Shown here: positions 33,533 through 41,687 of the stretch, piece by piece
Numbering within the stretch: the stretch's first letter is position 1
How the letters are laid out: every line of letters begins with the position of its first letter
Source: Paenibacillus sp. FSL H7-0331
GTDB taxonomy: Bacteria > Bacillota > Bacilli > Paenibacillales > NBRC-103111
Length of the DNA: 45,107 bases
Assembly: GCF_001956045.1 (NCBI RefSeq)
Contig: NZ_MRTH01000052.1
Location: 1-45,107, forward strand
Reading direction: 5' to 3'
Made by a program: the position numbers and the translations under genes
Notes under the pieces: model-generated
What the model was told of the DNA's origin: nothing
The model's database searches: none
The model's input: only the letters and a program-made list of their open reading frames with translations

Positions 33533-34312
33533 CTAGAAAAATTCATCAAGTAACTGATAGAAATAGATTTTGGATTCATCTAGTTCTTTAATACCATATT
33601 CATCGAGAAAATGCTGAACATGCTTCTTACCAAAGTTATATGTAATACTTCTAGCGGCTAATGCCAAATCTTGATACCTATCCGCAATTCCTGCTCTGCC
33701 CCAATCTATAACACCACTAAATCTATCATTGTCGATGATGATATTTGGCAAGCAATAATCTCCATGTGTAAACACCAAATCTTCCATCATAGGTCTTTTG
33801 AATAATAACTCTTTAAGCAGATCTTCTGGAGATAAGCCAAGTCTAATTTGGTCAAAGTCTTCTTCGTCAACAAGTTTGTTTTGCACCCTTTTTCTTGCTT
33901 CCTCAATTTTGCTTTCCAATCTCTGATTAAATGGGCAGTTATCTATTTTAACTTCATGAACTTCTCTTAATCCAGCAGCCAACTGCTTCATTATTGCTGA
34001 TGATGTCATTTCGAATGATTTATCAGAAGCATTTACTCCTGCAATCTCCGTTATTAGCAGATATTCATTTGTATAGTCTTTACCGTAATACAGAACTTCT
34101 GGGACAGAAAGTTTGCCTTGTAACCATTCCAATCGATTTTTCTCATTCAATAGGCTTTCAATGGCGGTGAGGGATTGAATTTTTAAGTAAAGATTAACTG
34201 AAGTGCCTGTCAGTAAGTATGTTTTAGATTCTGAATGACCAATAGTAATTCTTCTCCATGTATATCCGTTTGAAATTTTAGATAAGTTCTCTGGTAGTAT
34301 ATATTCCTGCAT
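33533..34312 (-). CDS. Aminoglycoside 3'-phosphotransferase-like kinase (APH(3') family)
   Basis: A 259-residue cytosolic kinase of the usual APH(3') length. A Lys in LYLKIQ (K44) is the probable ATP-binding lysine. The catalytic loop is FTHGDYCLPN (D185, N190), and the metal-binding motif is IDWGRAGIADRYQDLALA (D203). The end YQLLDEFF resembles APH(3') enzymes including those of Bacillus circulans. The expected activity is ATP-dependent phosphorylation of kanamycin-type aminoglycosides. The HGDY and IDWGR motifs are intact. Substrate range cannot be read from sequence. It sits within the AT-rich island, which points to acquisition with it. Confidence 0.9.
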   Translation of the reverse strand: MQEYILPENLSKISNGYTWRRITIGHSESKTYLLTGTSVNLYLKIQSLTAIESLLNEKNRLEWLQGKLSVPEVLYYGKDYTNEYLLITEIAGVNASDKSFEMTSSAIMKQLAAGLREVHEVKIDNCPFNQRLESKIEEARKRVQNKLVDEEDFDQIRLGLSPEDLLKELLFKRPMMEDLVFTHGDYCLPNIIIDNDRFSGVIDWGRAGIADRYQDLALAARSITYNFGKKHVQHFLDEYGIKELDESKIYFYQLLDEFF

Positions 34313-34333
34313 TATTGTCCCCTCACTTTATTG

Positions 34334-34708
34334 TTACTCTTTCGTTTGTGATAATGGTGGATTCTCCATCCAATCCTCAATAATATCTCTTATTTCATAC
34401 CTATCTCTGGTACATTTTTCTCGAATTACTTCCCAATATTCACTAACATAGACTTGTTTAAGATTATACTGACCAATTACTTGACCATCTGGATACCATC
34501 CCAAGTCTATTATCGATTTACCTTGTTTGGGTATTATCCAATCTCCATCTTCAAGTTTCATCTGAACTATCTGTAAAATATCTTCGGTGAAATACTCCCA
34601 GTTATCTAGAAAACCATCATCACTTTTACAAGATATTGGATCAATATCAGTAAATTTATTAAAGCAGATAGCATAGCCCATTGGAATCCTCAAGGGTACT
34701 AGTGACAT
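34334..34708 (-). CDS. Immunity-like protein (124 aa)
   Basis: An AGGAGG site lies 7 nt before the ATG. The N-terminus VPLRIPMGYAICFNKFTDID and the later IDLGWYPDGQVIGQYNL follow a layout I associate with small immunity proteins, but I cannot name the family with certainty. Cytosolic, acidic, no catalytic motif. It lies between the HAD and APH genes. Confidence 0.65.
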   Translation of the reverse strand: MSLVPLRIPMGYAICFNKFTDIDPISCKSDDGFLDNWEYFTEDILQIVQMKLEDGDWIIPKQGKSIIDLGWYPDGQVIGQYNLKQVYVSEYWEVIREKCTRDRYEIRDIIEDWMENPPLSQTKE

Positions 34709-34741
34709 AGCATAACCTCCTACTCACAATCTTTCCTTCGT

Positions 34742-35188
34742 TCATTGTTTGTTCATCATTAATCTGTTTATTACATCATCTTTTACGCTTTCCGTTATTC
34801 CAGTTCTAAAATCAGTTACCACAAGGAAAGGTTCCAATTCACCCATCTCTTCCTCATCGTCAATAATAACGAATCCTTCGAGATCATCAAAAGCGTCCAA
34901 GTATGTCTGTATTTCAATTCCTCTGATTGTTTCATCGTTGAACGAAGGTGTCACTCCAATTACACAATCCTCTAGACCATTAGCTCTAAATATAGATTGT
35001 AATTGAGTTAAGGTCCTGCCTTCTCTCCAAGATGAAGAAATGACTATTTTCGCTTTAGTCGCTGTAAGGATTTCAATAAATTTTCGAACGCAGTTTGGGT
35101 CAAATGTATGTCCAAAATACTTGTCACTTGGTATTAAAGAGTTAGATGTTACTAATACCCCATCGATATCTAAAAAGATTAATTTCAA
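34742..35188 (-). CDS. HAD-fold protein of the HAD_SAK type
   Basis: 148 residues from TTG 35188, with GGGGTG about 9 nt upstream, opening LKLIFLDIDGVLVTS. Motif I of HAD enzymes is FLDIDGVL, and the family motif VISSSWREG follows at about 56-65. A C-terminal acidic motif FVIIDDEEE could complete the active site. This pattern is that of HAD_SAK_2 proteins, which occur in RNA-repair fusions and also alone in immunity arrays. It may be a phosphatase or polynucleotide-processing enzyme. The upstream reading frame ends with a 4-bp overlap (TTGA). Confidence 0.8.
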   Translation of the reverse strand: MKLIFLDIDGVLVTSNSLIPSDKYFGHTFDPNCVRKFIEILTATKAKIVISSSWREGRTLTQLQSIFRANGLEDCVIGVTPSFNDETIRGIEIQTYLDAFDDLEGFVIIDDEEEMGELEPFLVVTDFRTGITESVKDDVINRLMMNKQ

Positions 35189-35370
35189 GCAATCAACACC
35201 CCGAGTATAATAATTTGCTCGATCCAAATATGCTCCAATGATGGATCAGAGACCACTGGTTCATATATCCATATCAATTCCCTTTTTATACCTATTGTAC
35301 CATTTGGCGTATCGCTGTAGTTGATAATATTATCGTTCTTTTCAAAATACAGCGCGGCGATTTGCAGTGC
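35185..35370 (-). pseudogene. Gene fragment carrying island repeat A
   Basis: The open frame has no ATG and is bounded upstream by a stop. It reads ALQIAALYFEKND, then NYSDTPNGTIGIKRELIWIY and EPVVSDPSLEHIWIEQII. The segment IIxYxDxxNGTIGIKRE recurs at 43497-43583. The protein-like composition and missing start suggest the C-terminal remnant of a gene, now fused by overlap to the HAD gene. The family is not recognised. Confidence 0.45.
35277..35328. repeat. Island repeat copy A (52 bp)
   Basis: It matches 43499-43550 at about 44 of 52 positions without gaps. The core CCTATTGTACCATTTG is identical. Both copies encode NGTIGIKRE on the minus strand and each lies at the head of a block of immunity-like genes. 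Confidence 0.7.
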
Positions 35371-35575
35371 CTATACCCTGCTACAATATACTCTTTTGCT
35401 ACATAGTAATAACCCATCCCCCTTTCCCCTATATAATAAGTCTATTTCCTTAAATATTGTTGCTTTCAGTTAGAGTAAAAAGAACTGGATTTTTATTGAG
35501 ATTTACTATAAAATGGAACTATATTATGAAACGAAGTTTCATTATACGAAACAAAAAAAAGGGGGGAGGGATTAT

Positions 35576-35953
35576 ATGACTTACAATTTCTATGGTCTTG
35601 ACCACGTACAACTGGCAGCCCCAGAAGGATGCGAAACAGAGGCTCGGAATTTTTTCAATAATTTATTGGGTTGGACGGAGATTCCAAAACCTGAAACTCT
35701 AAAAAAACGTGGTGGCGTTTGGTTCCAATGCGGCACCCATCAAGTACACATCGGAGTACAAAAAGACTTTGTTCCCGCTACAAAAGCTCACCCAGCTTTT
35801 CACGTACAAAATGTTGATTCATTGCGTGAATATTTACTTCAAAAAAATATCCAAGTGATTGATGATGAGGCGCGAGCTGATGAAGGTGTAAAACGCTTTT
35901 ATTTGAACGATCCTTTTGGAAATCGACTTGAGTTTTTAGAATGGCTTTCATAA
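35576..35953 (+). CDS. VOC (glyoxalase/bleomycin-resistance fold) family protein
   Basis: 125 residues from the ATG at 35576, preceded by GGGAGGG. The frame is open upstream to 35513 but without a site. The VOC layout is clear: GLDHVQLAAPEGCETEARNF at the start, WFQCGTHQVHIGVQ in the middle, and KRFYLNDPFGNRLEFLEW at the end. Candidate metal ligands are His10, His58 and the C-terminal Glu. The family includes glyoxalases, dioxygenases and drug-binding proteins. The activity here is unknown. It is the only plus-strand gene in the island. Confidence 0.88.
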   Translation: MTYNFYGLDHVQLAAPEGCETEARNFFNNLLGWTEIPKPETLKKRGGVWFQCGTHQVHIGVQKDFVPATKAHPAFHVQNVDSLREYLLQKNIQVIDDEARADEGVKRFYLNDPFGNRLEFLEWLS

Positions 35954-36019
35954 GCATACGAGCTTATTTTCTTGTTTGAAAGTTTTTATCGTTGTAAAGT
36001 GTTGGCTTTTTGCATGAAT

Positions 36020-36066
36020 AAGTTTGTTACTATATATAACAACTCTTGTTTAAGAGTAACAAACTT
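36020..36066. repeat. 12-bp perfect inverted repeat near the recombinase remnant
   Basis: AAGTTTGTTACT (36020-36031) and AGTAACAAACTT (36055-36066) are perfect complements 23 bp apart, with an inner ACTCTT/AAGAGT pair. It could be a weak terminator for the VOC gene, although no U-tract follows, or a recombination site relic. Confidence 0.5.
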
Positions 36067-36086
36067 TAAGAAAAGAGCCTAAAATA

Positions 36087-36118
36087 AAAAAAGCATCCGT
36101 TATATCGGGATGCTCTCT
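36087..36118 (-). terminator. Terminator downstream of the recombinase remnant
   Basis: GCATCCCGATATAACGGATGC on the minus strand forms a 7-bp stem followed by TTTTTTT. Confidence 0.8.
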
Positions 36119-36120
36119 CC

Positions 36121-36720
36121 TGCTCATATTCGTTTGTTCTTCTATAAAACAGTATTAGGTTTCATATCAGCTCTACGCATTGCCTCTACCGCGGTAATAC
36201 TTCCAGTTTTCCATTCCTTTAAACAACAATAAACTCATTGCTAATTTCACGTTTTGGTCTACCAAACTTAACTCCGCTCGCCTTAGCGGTGGCTATTCCT
36301 TCCATTTGCCTTCTATTGATTTTTTCCTTTTCTCTTTCAGCCATATACGACAATAATTCTAATACAATTGTGGATATTACCTTTTCCAATCCATTCTTGT
36401 ATTGCCTGGTATCTAGAATCGGCATATCCAAGATCACGATGTTTGCTCCAATATCTTAAGTAACTTGCTTCCATTCTTTTTTTATCTCTTCCGCATTTCT
36501 TCCCAATCTATCCAGTTCTTTAATAAAAAGTATATCGCCTTTTCTCAAAACCAACTTTAATGCTTGGTATTTGGTCGGTCAAAATCATTACCGCTTTGCT
36601 TGTCTATGTAAAGATCACGTTCTTGAATGTCTAAACCTTTCAATGCTTCAATTTGTCTTGCTTCATTTTGCTCTTTCGTTGAAACACGTATATAGCCAAA
36701 GTTCCGTATCTCTCCCATTT
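36121..36720 (-). pseudogene. Serine recombinase (resolvase/invertase family), multiply disrupted
   Basis: From the ATG at 36720 the frame reads MGEIRNFGYIRVSTKEQNEA, with the catalytic Ser in RVSTKEQ, to about 36560, where a one-base loss shifts the frame. The next segment (ALKLVLRKGDILFIKELDRL, then GRNAEEIKKEWKQVT) ends at an in-frame TAA near 36457. Sequence after it (ANIVILDMPILDTRQ to FGRPKREISNEFIVV) ends at 36219. A further shift is needed to read the C-terminal HTH (EWKTGSITAVEAMRRADMKP, then FYRRTNEYEQ). At least three lesions make it non-functional. It shows that the island carried its own recombinase. Confidence 0.88.
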
Positions 36721-36783
36721 GACTCTCACCCTTCGATTGGTTTCCAGTATACTAGCATGTTATTTCGAAACATACCAGTTTTA

Positions 36784-36803
36784 TTTGAAATATTTCAAAT
36801 ATG
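36784..36803. repeat. 20-bp perfect palindrome upstream of the recombinase remnant
   Basis: TATTTGAAATATTTCAAATA is a perfect palindrome, 64 bp upstream of the recombinase start. A second palindrome-like site (ATGTTATTTCGAAACAT) lies between, near 36759-36775. Serine resolvases bind such paired sites (res) upstream of their own genes, so this may be a res relic. Confidence 0.5.
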
Positions 36804-36857
36804 GAAACCCCACCTTTTGAAAGGCGAGCAAGAGTGCCTCCCAATAAATAATAAATT

Positions 36858-37154
36858 CTAGAAGTCGGTTCCTTCTATTCTTTTTCCAAGTTGAACCACG
36901 CTGTAATCACCGTCCCAATTAATAGGTACGCCAAGGAGATCAGCAACTGCACGCAAAGAGACATATGTACTTCCATCAACAATAAAAGGTTTATTTTCAG
37001 TTGGTGTTTTATCAATCCCATTCAGAAATATTTTGACACCATAATAAGCATCCAATCTCACAGCTTCTGATGCTGCATAGGAGATACCTCCAAAGAACAT
37101 CGCTCCTAAAATAAATCCATATGAAACTAATTTCAAATTTTTAATTTTGCTCAA
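36858..37154 (-). CDS. Small secreted stalk-domain protein (98 aa)
   Basis: The TTG at 37154 has AGGGGG about 9 nt upstream. Residues 1-28 form a signal peptide (LVSYGFILGAMFFGGISYAA). The rest is a single copper-amine-oxidase-N/stalk module (KPFIVDGSTYVSLRAVADLL, then GVPINWDGDYSVVQLGK). It is the shortest of the three stalk-domain proteins in the window. It lies inside the island but looks like a host envelope-type gene. Confidence 0.78.
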   Translation of the reverse strand: MSKIKNLKLVSYGFILGAMFFGGISYAASEAVRLDAYYGVKIFLNGIDKTPTENKPFIVDGSTYVSLRAVADLLGVPINWDGDYSVVQLGKRIEGTDF

Positions 37155-37481
37155 AATAATTTCCCCCTAATAGCTTAGTGTTAAATTTATCCAGATATTT
37201 ATAAACTCCTTCCAAAACAAAAACTATATGCTCGGATGTATTTATACAAGTTCCATATTTTGTGTAGATGTCTGACTCCTTTTTTAAAATCAATTGGGTA
37301 GCTATTCAAAGAATGGGAGAGTAGTCGCAACGAGCGCCAAAAGACGTTGATACTTCAAACTGGAATCTAGTGCGAAGTTCCACATTAAATTAATTTGTTA
37401 AGTGTAAGAAACCGCTCTGATTCCATAATTTTTATTTTGCGATTTACGTTCACTATCCCTGCCGCTCACGATCAACATTAG
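37155..37481. other. Gap with no recognised gene
   Basis: About 330 bp of AT-rich DNA between the stalk-domain gene and the RNxxxH protein. All frames are interrupted, and I see no hairpin terminator or clear promoter. Confidence 0.4.
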
Positions 37482-38345
37482 TTAAGAAGATATTGATTTG
37501 AAATATGTATTAATAAAATTCAAGAATCCTCTTACACAAATCGCTTTAAACTGTTCATACGTTAATTTTACTTCGTATACCCTTCTCAACCCATTTAATT
37601 TCCCATCCCTTTTTAGTTTTACTTCCCTCTGGTTCTCAGCCACAGTTATTGTATTTAACATCGCTGTATCGCTATCTGTAAAATGGAATCCCCAATAATC
37701 GCCTTCGTGTGCAAATATGTTTCGTAATTCGTTTATTACCCTTGCGAATATTTCCATATTTATTTCCGTGTTCCATCTATCGTTGTTGGTTTGTTTGTAT
37801 TCACCTACAGTTTCGTTAAATTTATACCTATCATCACCAAGACTTCTTCTAATATTATCTATAATAAACTGGGCATCTGCCTCTTCGATATATGTATTGA
37901 AAAAGTCAATAATTATCATTGATTTGCTATTCATTTCTATGTCAGCCAATGAATATAAGGTTTCTATACATACAACAAAGTAGAATATCTTTAAAGAATG
38001 CTTCCCTTTGCGTATGACATCCATATCGTCTGCAAGGGATACTAATCGCTCGACACTATTAATCATTCTCCGAGGACTATTGTTGCTTCTAAACTTTAAA
38101 ATGTTAGTAATGAATGCTACTAATTCCGACTTTTCTTCTACATAGTTAGTAAAGAACTCTACTAGCCGCGGCAATAGATCATCATCGTTTACTGCTGTTA
38201 TGAATTGAAAGTAAAGTTCCATTTGCGCTTCACTATCATTTGAATCCATAAGGATAAATACTTCTTCTTCTTTTAAACTTAACTTTTCTATGAAATATGA
38301 CAATGGCACTTGAATTTCTTCCAAAACCTTACGCAATTCAAACAT
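37482..38345 (-). CDS. Unknown protein with a HEPN-like RNxxxH motif (287 aa)
   Basis: Starts MFELRKVLEEIQVPLSYFIE at the ATG at 38345, with GGGTGGG about 5-6 nt upstream. It is almost entirely helical. The segment FARVINELRNIFAHEGDYWG contains R208-N209-x3-H213, the Rx4-6H pattern of HEPN domains. HEPN proteins are often RNases in toxin-antitoxin, abortive-infection and CRISPR systems. The N-terminal 35 residues could form a small helix-turn-helix. The motif is seen directly; the HEPN assignment is an inference without a structure. It follows the 38362-38757 gene by 16 bp, so the two may be a pair. Confidence 0.65.
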   Translation of the reverse strand: MFELRKVLEEIQVPLSYFIEKLSLKEEEVFILMDSNDSEAQMELYFQFITAVNDDDLLPRLVEFFTNYVEEKSELVAFITNILKFRSNNSPRRMINSVERLVSLADDMDVIRKGKHSLKIFYFVVCIETLYSLADIEMNSKSMIIIDFFNTYIEEADAQFIIDNIRRSLGDDRYKFNETVGEYKQTNNDRWNTEINMEIFARVINELRNIFAHEGDYWGFHFTDSDTAMLNTITVAENQREVKLKRDGKLNGLRRVYEVKLTYEQFKAICVRGFLNFINTYFKSISS

Positions 38346-38361
38346 AAGCACCCACCCAATA

Positions 38362-38757
38362 TTAATAATTCCAGCCATATTCTAACTTAGTATTCGTCTG
38401 GAGAACGAATTGCCCCCATGTTATACCTGTAATTTTGGAGCTGTTACTTATCCCCTCGAAAGACCATACAATTTCATTTGTCCAAGGATCTTTGCCTTCT
38501 TTAGGGCTATATACAGTCCAGCATGTCCCAATTGAATTAACTAGTAGTAATGTTGTCAATACGGCTTGACTAATTTCTAAATGATCTATATATTCTGTTA
38601 CAAATTTTGCTTCAAATAATGATTTATCCTCTAATCTCCCATAGGTCTTTTCTTTAATTTGCAGGCGGGTTGCATTTTCAAATTGCTTGAGCAGCTTGTC
38701 AGCTTTAATTTCATTTTTCACTCTCAAAAATAAATGCCATTTGATTTGGAAGTACAT
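38362..38757 (-). CDS. Unknown island protein (131 aa)
   Basis: Starts MYFQIKWHLFLRVKNEIKAD at the ATG at 38757, which has GAAGGTG upstream. It is mixed alpha/beta with a Trp/Gly-rich C-terminus (CWTVYSPKEGKDPWTNEIVW). No family is recognised. It is closely coupled to the downstream RNxxxH gene and could be its antitoxin or partner, or an independent immunity protein. Confidence 0.6.
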   Translation of the reverse strand: MYFQIKWHLFLRVKNEIKADKLLKQFENATRLQIKEKTYGRLEDKSLFEAKFVTEYIDHLEISQAVLTTLLLVNSIGTCWTVYSPKEGKDPWTNEIVWSFEGISNSSKITGITWGQFVLQTNTKLEYGWNY

Positions 38758-39000
38758 ATACATCACCTTCACTCAGATTTTTACCAAATCCATGGTTTAT
38801 GCTGACGCAGATATAATTTCAACATTAACTCCGCAGTAAGTCCTCGATTGTTTGTTGACCAAGAGTTATTAATTTAAATTTATATATTGGTTATGCGTGA
38901 ATGTTATCAGTAACCTCTACAATTCCTAACCAGCGGCAAGGCAAATGAGCAACAAGAAACCACAACACGATGGTTAATCGCCCTGTGATTCCAAGAGACT

Positions 39001-39768
39001 CTATACATTACGAATTATCTTTTCATCTGGGTGTATGATCTCTATCGTTTCATCAACAAGTCCCTGTATGACATCAAGTCTGCTCGTTGGTAAAAGAACA
39101 ATTGCTCCTGCTTCTTTAAGTACTTCATTGATCAACTTAATCCGTTCATATAAGTAGGTATTGATCAAACCAGGATTGAGCCAAGGATAGCCAAAAACTA
39201 ACTTACCATGAGCCAGACCAATGGCTGCAGAAGCATTCCATCTTTCATTACTTATCATTTCAATATTCCTGTCTAATCTTGAAGGTGATAGCTGGAATCG
39301 TTCTATCAAACGATCTATTTGGTCATTCTGCCCACTCTTTAATTGCTTGATAATTGATGGTATCTTAAAGGTAAACCATCTATTTTTATTTATTCCTTCA
39401 CCTATATACCAGCCCAACTCAGCTAAATCAGTTTTACTCAATATCTTTCCATTGAAGTTTATTTCTCCTTGATATCCATGAATGTTACGTCCAGCCAAAA
39501 TATATGAGAGTGTCCAGCCACCAGATCCACATTCCCCTATAAGCCCGTATGCCTTACCACCGACAAAAGATGCAGTGAAGTCATGGCAATGATCTCTCAT
39601 AGCACCATACCCTTTTAAAGAAGGATCACTAACTGCACTGACATTCTTTACTTCTATTTTGACTAAATCCGCGGTCAGTATCACACTTAAAGACCCCAAT
39701 TCTGGTATATTTGAAATTGGAATATAGTTTAAAGCTTGTGCATAGAAACCTTGTAAAGATTGGAGCAA
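39001..39768 (-). CDS. ABC-ATPase-like protein with degenerate P-loop
   Basis: The region VKIEVKNVSAVSDPSLKGYG, then FVGGKAYGLIGECGSGGWTL, follows the order of an ABC ATPase from A-loop to Walker A. However, the usual GxSGxGKS reads GECGSGGW, without the phosphate-binding Lys and Ser/Thr. The signature region reads ISNERWNASAAIGLAHGK instead of LSGGQ..R.., and the Walker B position reads KLVFGYPWLN without the catalytic Asp-Glu. No membrane partner is adjacent. It is probably a pseudoenzyme. No clear ribosome site is found, so the start (TTG 39768) is uncertain and may lie near residue 29. Confidence 0.65.
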   Translation of the reverse strand: MLQSLQGFYAQALNYIPISNIPELGSLSVILTADLVKIEVKNVSAVSDPSLKGYGAMRDHCHDFTASFVGGKAYGLIGECGSGGWTLSYILAGRNIHGYQGEINFNGKILSKTDLAELGWYIGEGINKNRWFTFKIPSIIKQLKSGQNDQIDRLIERFQLSPSRLDRNIEMISNERWNASAAIGLAHGKLVFGYPWLNPGLINTYLYERIKLINEVLKEAGAIVLLPTSRLDVIQGLVDETIEIIHPDEKIIRNV

Positions 39769-39799
39769 TAAATCATGCAGGTTACCACTACATGTTCAT

Positions 39800-40342
39800 T
39801 CAGAAAATTATTGTAACCTCAACATCATTCCAAATGTCTTTTAAGTGTTTACCATCAATCATTCCCTTTTGAAGCAATTCAATATGATCTGTGAGAGATT
39901 GATAATCACCATTGAACTCCGATAAATACGTACCTCTACTGTTATGACTAATTGAATATTCCTTGCCCAAGTATTTGAAGTGAAACTCATGTCCATTGTA
40001 TAAGTCTCGCACTAATTCCTCAAATGAATAGGACATATTTCCTTCACTGACAGGGTACTTCCATAGGCTTGGAATAACACGGTAAGAACTTTCAGCATAT
40101 CCAATAGCTTGTTTCAATGATTCATGTAAGGTATCACTTATTACGTTCCATTCACTATCACATGAGAATACATAATATCTATTGTCAGCATCATAATTTG
40201 CTACCGCTAACCCAGTAATAACTACATCGTATGTAACTCCATCTTCTTCTTCATAATGAACAATGCCAAAATTATTGGATTCATCATTAGATGTATATGC
40301 TATAACTTTTGCTCCATCAAGTTTCTCAGGTGGCTTTATCAA
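39800..40342 (-). CDS. Immunity-like protein (180 aa)
   Basis: TTG 40342 follows AAGGAG at 7-8 nt. The sequence is acidic, soluble and aromatic-rich (VVITGLAVANYDADNRYYVF; SYSFEELVRDLYNGHEFHFK). Layout and length resemble families of small immunity proteins. I do not recognise a named family. Confidence 0.65.
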   Translation of the reverse strand: MIKPPEKLDGAKVIAYTSNDESNNFGIVHYEEEDGVTYDVVITGLAVANYDADNRYYVFSCDSEWNVISDTLHESLKQAIGYAESSYRVIPSLWKYPVSEGNMSYSFEELVRDLYNGHEFHFKYLGKEYSISHNSRGTYLSEFNGDYQSLTDHIELLQKGMIDGKHLKDIWNDVEVTIIF

Positions 40343-40384
40343 AAAAAACTCCTTATTTAAGTTTATTTATATTACAAATCGCCT

Positions 40385-40803
40385 TTATTCTATGGGAGTG
40401 ACACGAAACATCCCTGTTAATTCAGAATATTGCTTAAACCCATATTGTTTGTACAAAGATATAGCCTCATTTGAAGAAAAAATGCCACAAATGACTTATC
40501 TGGTGCATTGTTATTTATATAATCCATAAGATGATTCATGATTTTTTTTCCTATACCTTTTTTCTGGTGTTTCGATATTACCACTATGTCTTGAAGATAG
40601 AAATATATAAATCCATCTCCAACAATACGCCCCATACCTATTATTTCATTTTCACATTCAACAACCACACCATACAAAGAATTTGCTATAGATTGTTCAG
40701 CCACATCAAAGTTCATAAACTCTTTCCAACCTACATCTATACATAAGGATTGATATTCTTGAAGGGTAGGTTTACGTTCTATTATCACATAATCACTTGA
40801 CAA
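40385..40803 (-). pseudogene. GNAT acetyltransferase with frameshift in an A/T homopolymer
   Basis: The frame from the ATG at 40803 (MSSDYVIIERKPTLQEYQSL) includes the acetyl-CoA loop VVISKHQKKGIGKKIMNHLM and is a normal GNAT to residue about 107 (KSFVAFF). It then goes out of frame at a run of six T (plus 40477-40482). The other frame continues the family perfectly: SSNEAISLYKQYGFKQYSEL, then TGMFRVTPIE and stop at 40385. A single base change would restore a protein of about 139 residues. It is either a recent mutation, a sequencing error in the homopolymer, or slippage. Confidence 0.82.
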
Positions 40804-40842
40804 ATGATCTTCCCTCCTTTATTAATTTCTAAATTCGCATTT

Positions 40843-41121
40843 TTAGGAAATATCAAATTGCTCATTTACTTTCAGCTCTCCGTGTATAGTTTGAACAACT
40901 TTTTTAATATACCTCTTACTGTATTTACTACATAAAATAGCAACAGACTGCTCCATTTCCCAATCCTCCTTCTTTAGATTTTGCTCAATTACTGCAACCT
41001 CCTTAAGTAGTTTCTTTATTGTTTCGACAGTTTCCATTTCGTCAAATAACTTAATGAGGTCTGTAAATGACAATTGAAGTACATCTCGATATTGATTCAT
41101 AAAGTATGTAAAGATAGGCAT
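40843..41121 (-). CDS. Small helical protein of the island (92 aa)
   Basis: ATG 41121 with GGGAG 8 nt upstream. Starts MPIFTYFMNQYRDVLQLSFT; it is mostly helical and charged. No family recognised. The gap to the barstar-like gene is 37 bp, which suggests co-transcription. Confidence 0.6.
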   Translation of the reverse strand: MPIFTYFMNQYRDVLQLSFTDLIKLFDEMETVETIKKLLKEVAVIEQNLKKEDWEMEQSVAILCSKYSKRYIKKVVQTIHGELKVNEQFDIS

Positions 41122-41158
41122 ATTCTTAACTCCCGCTTAAATTAAAATCGCACTTTCT

Positions 41159-41644
41159 TTAAATCCCTCTGCTTTTATCAAGCCATTCCTCATTATTCCA
41201 AAGTACAGGCAAGGCTCCCAATGATTTAATATTCATCTTGGGGTCATGAGAATGTATAAAAGCAATTAACTTTTTTCGATTCCCTACGAGCAATCTCCAC
41301 GAATTATCTTGAATAATGCCTAATACATGGTAAGCTGTGTCCTTACATCTTTCATTAAATTTATCGAAGTTCTTAAATATTAAAACCATACCTTCATTAT
41401 CAGGAACAATATCTGAAAGGCAATCATTGAAGGCAGCTAAGTTCATTCCATAATAATCTGGAAATCCTAAAGTCTCACCTAATTCCTTTAGACAAGTGTT
41501 TCTATCCCAACATTCACAATCAAAGTGGTATAAATCGAATCCTTCTTTACTTATGGTTTCAATGTAGTTCTCCAATATACTTTGTCGCCAAAACTTTATG
41601 ATAGAGCCGTTGACCATTATAGACTTCCATAATAAATGTTCCAT
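41159..41644 (-). CDS. Barstar-like ribonuclease inhibitor
   Basis: 161 residues. The core FDLYHFDCECWDRNTCLKEL, then LGFPDYYGMNLAAFNDCLSD, is the barstar fold. Barstars block barnase-type RNases by covering the active site with an acidic helix. The C-terminal half is longer than classical barstar (about 90 residues). No barnase gene is in the window, so it would protect against a toxin delivered by other cells or lost from this locus. Confidence 0.88.
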   Translation of the reverse strand: MEHLLWKSIMVNGSIIKFWRQSILENYIETISKEGFDLYHFDCECWDRNTCLKELGETLGFPDYYGMNLAAFNDCLSDIVPDNEGMVLIFKNFDKFNERCKDTAYHVLGIIQDNSWRLLVGNRKKLIAFIHSHDPKMNIKSLGALPVLWNNEEWLDKSRGI

Positions 41645-41687
41645 TTAATCATCCAATCCTATCTTCTTAATAAACTCTTTCTTTCAT

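Noticed and set aside
36571..36861. 96-codon plus-strand open frame
   Set aside because: It is opposite the recombinase remnant, whose family motifs are readable on the minus strand.
39001..39768. Functional ABC transporter ATPase
   Set aside because: Walker A Lys/Ser, signature and Walker B Asp-Glu are all missing and no permease is nearby.
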